In this document: piece after piece, positions 18,865-21,097 of the stretch
How positions within the stretch are numbered: position 1 is the first letter of the stretch
How the letters are laid out: each line of letters starts with the position of its first letter
NCBI GenBank assembly: GCA_021812825.1
Contig: JAKAMO010000041.1
Span: 1 to 21,097 of the forward strand
Direction: 5' to 3'
DNA from: a bacterium
GTDB lineage: Bacteria; Elusimicrobiota; Elusimicrobia; Elusimicrobiales; UBA9959
Length of the DNA: 21,097 bases
Notes under the pieces: model-generated
Databases searched by the model: none
What the model was told of the DNA's origin: nothing
Seen by the model: the letters and a program-made list of their open reading frames with translations, nothing else
Made by a program: the position numbers and the translations under genes

Positions 18865-20378
18865 CAGCCGTGCTTCTTCTTGTAGTCCGTTATCGCGTCG
18901 CCGAGGCGCTTCTGCAGGGCCTCGTCCAGCTGCTTCTTCTCTATGATGTCGGTGAGCAGGTTGGCGTAGGAGTCGCGCAGGAACTTCAGCAGGCCGGCCT
19001 CGAAGGCCTTGACCTTGTCCGCGTCGACGTCGTCCAGGTAGCCGCGGGTACCGGCGAACAGCACCGCCACCTGCTCCTGCACCGGCATCGGGGAGTACTG
19101 GTCCTGCTTCAGGAGCTCGACCATGCGCTGGCCGCGCTTGAGCATGTCCGTGCTGGCCTTGTCGAGGTCGCTGCCGAACTGCGCGAAGGCGGCGAGCTCG
19201 TTGTACTGCGCGAGGTCGAGGCGCAGCTGGCCGGCCACCTGCTTCATGGCCTTGATCTGCGCGGAGCTGCCCACGCGGGAGACCGAGATGCCGACGTTCA
19301 CGGCGGGCTTGATGCCGCTGTGGAACAGGCTCGACTCAAGGTATATCTGGCCGTCGGTGATCGAGATGACGTTGGTCGGGATGTAGGCCGTCACGTCGCT
19401 GGCCTGCGTCTCGATGATCGGCAGCGCGGTCAGCGAGCCGCCGCCGTTCTTGTCGTTCATCTTGCAGGCGCGCTCGAGCAGGCGGGAGTGGAGATAGAAC
19501 ACGTCGCCGGGGTAGGCTTCGCGGCCCGGGGGGCGGCGCAGCAGCAGCGACATCTGGCGGTAGGCCTGCGCGTGCTTGGAGAGGTCGTCGTAGACCACCA
19601 GCGCGTGCCTGCCGTTCCACATGAACTCCTCGCCTATCGTGCAGCCGGTGTAAGGGGCGAGGTAAAGCATCGAGGCCGGCATCGAGGCGGAAGCGGAAAC
19701 TATGATGGAGTATTCCATCGCGCCGTTGTCCTCGAGCGTCTTGGCGACGCGGGCCACGGTGGACTCCTTCTGGCCTACCGCGACGTAGATGCAGATCGGG
19801 CGCTTGTCGGCCGGCTCGTTCTTCTGGTTGATGATGGCGTCTATCGCCACGGCGGTCTTGCCGGTCTGGCGGTCGCCTATGATCAGCTCGCGCTGGCCGC
19901 GGCCTATCGGGATCATCGCGTCGATGGCCTTGAGTCCCGTCTGCAGCGGCTCCTTGACCGGCTGGCGCTCCACTACGCCGGGGGCTATGACCTCGACCGG
20001 GCGGCGCTTCTTGGCGTTGATCGGGCCCTTGCCGTCGAGCGGGTTGCCCAGCGCGTCCACGACGCGGCCTATCATCTCCGGGCCGACCGGGATGTCGAGC
20101 ACGCGGCCGGTGCGCTTCACGCGGTCGCCTTCCTTGATCAGCGTGTCCGAGCCCATCACGACGGCGCCGACGTTCTCGCGCTCGATGTTGAGCACCATGC
20201 CGGGCACGCCGCCCTCGAAGTCCACCAGCTCGCCGACCACGGCGCCGTTGAGGCCGTAGATGCGGGAGATGCCGTCGCCTATCTGCAGCACCTGGCCGGT
20301 CTCGGACAGCTGGGCCTCGGGGATGAACTTCTCTATGCGCCCTTTTATAATCTCGGTGATCTCTTCAGGTCGTATCAT
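18864..20378 (-). CDS. atpA: F-type ATP synthase alpha subunit
   Basis: The 504-residue product is the non-catalytic nucleotide-binding subunit of F1. The beta-barrel domain (about 20-95) precedes Walker A GDRQTGKT (168-175), the Walker B region [12 protein letters not shown] (259-270), the conserved [23 protein letters not shown] (281-303 in part) and the arginine finger R368 in [10 protein letters not shown]. Full length and complete. The ATG at 20378 has GAGGA just upstream (about three bases spacing). It lies 40 bases after atpH. Its stop codon is shared with the start of the HldD-like gene, an unusual neighbour. Confidence 0.98.
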   Translation of the reverse strand: MIRPEEITEIIKGRIEKFIPEAQLSETGQVLQIGDGISRIYGLNGAVVGELVDFEGGVPGMVLNIERENVGAVVMGSDTLIKEGDRVKRTGRVLDIPVGPEMIGRVVDALGNPLDGKGPINAKKRRPVEVIAPGVVERQPVKEPLQTGLKAIDAMIPIGRGQRELIIGDRQTGKTAVAIDAIINQKNEPADKRPICIYVAVGQKESTVARVAKTLEDNGAMEYSIIVSASASMPASMLYLAPYTGCTIGEEFMWNGRHALVVYDDLSKHAQAYRQMSLLLRRPPGREAYPGDVFYLHSRLLERACKMNDKNGGGSLTALPIIETQASDVTAYIPTNVISITDGQIYLESSLFHSGIKPAVNVGISVSRVGSSAQIKAMKQVAGQLRLDLAQYNELAAFAQFGSDLDKASTDMLKRGQRMVELLKQDQYSPMPVQEQVAVLFAGTRGYLDDVDADKVKAFEAGLLKFLRDSYANLLTDIIEKKQLDEALQKRLGDAITDYKKKHG

Positions 20379-20401
20379 AATTCCTCGTTAGCTATGGCTG
20401 C

Positions 20402-20415
20402 GCCGTACGGACGGC
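20402..20415. repeat. Small hairpin in the atpH-atpA gap
   Basis: GCCGT (20402-20406) and ACGGC (20411-20415) form a 5-bp perfect inverted repeat with a four-base loop, in the only gap longer than 35 bases within this part of the atp operon. There is no T tract on either side, so it is not a terminator. It could mark an RNA processing or stability site. Confidence 0.35.
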
Positions 20416-20418
20416 CTA

Positions 20419-20970
20419 TCAGTTCAGCAGGCCGGCCCTGAGGGCCCTGAGCTTGCCGCGCGCGGTGGCGTCTATCAGCGTGTCGCCGATCTTTATCTCG
20501 AAACCGCCTATGACCCGCTCCTCCAGCTCCTGGCGCAGGCCTATCTTGGCGCCGGTGGAGGCCGCCAGGATCGCGTCGATACGCTTCACCTCGCCCTCGG
20601 AAAGCGGGAAGCGGCTGTAGACCTCGGCCCGCACGACCCCGCGGAAGGCGTCGTAGATGCGGCCGCAGTCCTTCATTATCTCCTCGAGCAGGCCGAAGCG
20701 GCCCTGCTGGACCAGCAGCGCCGCGAAGGCGGCCGCCGGTCCCGAATTGGCGGGACCGAGCACCTTGGCCAGCACCTCGAGCCGCACCGCGGAGTTGACG
20801 CAGGGGTGGGTCAGGGCCCTCATGTGCGGGCGGGCCGTCTCCAGGACCTTGGCCAGCCCGTCGAGCTTGCCCTTGGCCTGCGCTTCCAGTGCGGCGCCGA
20901 AGGGCTTGCCGTCCAGGGCCATGTAGGCCCGGGCGTAGCGCTTGGCGAGTATCCTGGCGTTCACGTCCAT
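20419..20970 (-). CDS. atpH: F-type ATP synthase delta subunit
   Basis: The 183-residue product is the delta/OSCP subunit that joins the F1 head to the peripheral stalk. The helical N-terminal domain begins with the typical ARILAKRYARAYMAL (5-19). The C-terminal end carries the family signature IGGFEIKIGDTLIDATARGK (154-173), followed by a short helix. The ATG overlaps the atpF stop by one base (TGATG), so b and delta, which form the same stalk, are translationally coupled. Divergence in the middle of the protein is normal for this family. Confidence 0.95.
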   Translation of the reverse strand: MDVNARILAKRYARAYMALDGKPFGAALEAQAKGKLDGLAKVLETARPHMRALTHPCVNSAVRLEVLAKVLGPANSGPAAAFAALLVQQGRFGLLEEIMKDCGRIYDAFRGVVRAEVYSRFPLSEGEVKRIDAILAASTGAKIGLRQELEERVIGGFEIKIGDTLIDATARGKLRALRAGLLN

Positions 20971-21097
20971 CAGTTGTTCCCCAGGCTGATCTCCGGCTTT
21001 TCCTTCTCTATCTCGGCCAGGTATTTCGCCGCCAGATCGGTGTTGGCGCGGTGGTCCAGCTGCTTGAGCAGGATCTTCTCGGCCGCCATCACGGAAA
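20970..21097 (-). CDS. atpF: F-type ATP synthase b subunit, C-terminal fragment (cut by the window edge)
   Basis: The last 41 codons of a leftward frame enter from the right edge and end at TGA 20972-20970. The translated end, AAEKILLKQLDHRANTDL followed by AAKYLAEIEKEKPEISLGNN, is the typical C-terminus of the F0 b subunit (A-EKIL...LD...A....L...Y). This part binds the delta subunit on top of F1. Position directly before atpH confirms it. The membrane anchor and most of the coiled coil lie outside the window. Confidence 0.9.
   Translation of the reverse strand, partial: SVMAAEKILLKQLDHRANTDLAAKYLAEIEKEKPEISLGNN

Noticed and set aside
18870..20441. 523-codon rightward open frame antisense to atpA
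   Set aside because: It lies opposite a fully conserved alpha subunit, has His/Val/Leu/Arg-rich low-complexity translation, no ribosome site, and no recognisable domain.

Overview
The window is a GC-rich stretch of bacterial chromosome with dense genes, short gaps and many overlapping stop/start codons. A PilMNOPQ type IV pilus assembly set with an outer-membrane secretin, two O-antigen-ligase-type membrane proteins and an HldD-like heptose epimerase all point to a didermic (Gram-negative) organism that makes LPS or a similar glycan. The gene style and the lineage-specific hypothetical proteins would fit an Elusimicrobiota-like or other uncultured phylum, but that placement is an inference without a database search. 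I see no rRNA, tRNA, insertion sequence, phage gene or CRISPR array.

Layout from left to right. (1) 47-724 (-) is a five-repeat TPR protein, divergent from acnA. (2) 953-3655 (+) is a complete aconitase of the AcnA type. It ends at a near-perfect bidirectional terminator (3670-3705), which also serves the leftward unit arriving from the other side. (3) 9263-3723 (-) is a tightly overlapped four-gene leftward cluster: two Wzy_C/O-antigen-ligase-type membrane proteins in tandem, a ClsB-like phospholipase D/cardiolipin synthase and an unrecognised exported helical protein. (4) 13863-9344 (-) is the pilM-pilN-pilO-pilP-pilQ operon. It is driven by a clear sigma70-type promoter at about 13968-13996 and closed by a strong terminator (9285-9322). 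(5) 13864-14174 is an AT-rich divergent regulatory region. Rightward from it runs a 57-codon gene with its own promoter, leader hairpin and strong Shine-Dalgarno, then a UbiE/MenG-type methyltransferase. (6) 21097-15125 (-) is the F1 part of the ATP synthase operon, atpF(partial)-atpH-atpA-[hldD-like]-atpG-atpD-atpC. It ends at a terminator whose stem includes the last base of the convergent ubiE stop codon.

Functionally the window combines energy metabolism (aconitase, F-type ATP synthase, a probable quinone methyltransferase) with cell-envelope construction (type IV pilus alignment complex and secretin, glycan ligase/polymerase pair, phospholipid synthase, heptose epimerase). The most unusual point is the HldD-like sugar-nucleotide epimerase placed between atpA and atpG. 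It overlaps the atpA stop codon by one base and is followed by atpG after three bases, so it should be co-transcribed and probably translationally coupled with the ATP synthase. Second are the paired ligase-like proteins directly behind pilQ, which raise the possibility of pilin or surface glycan transfer. Third is the small, strongly signalled 57-residue gene opposite the pil promoter.
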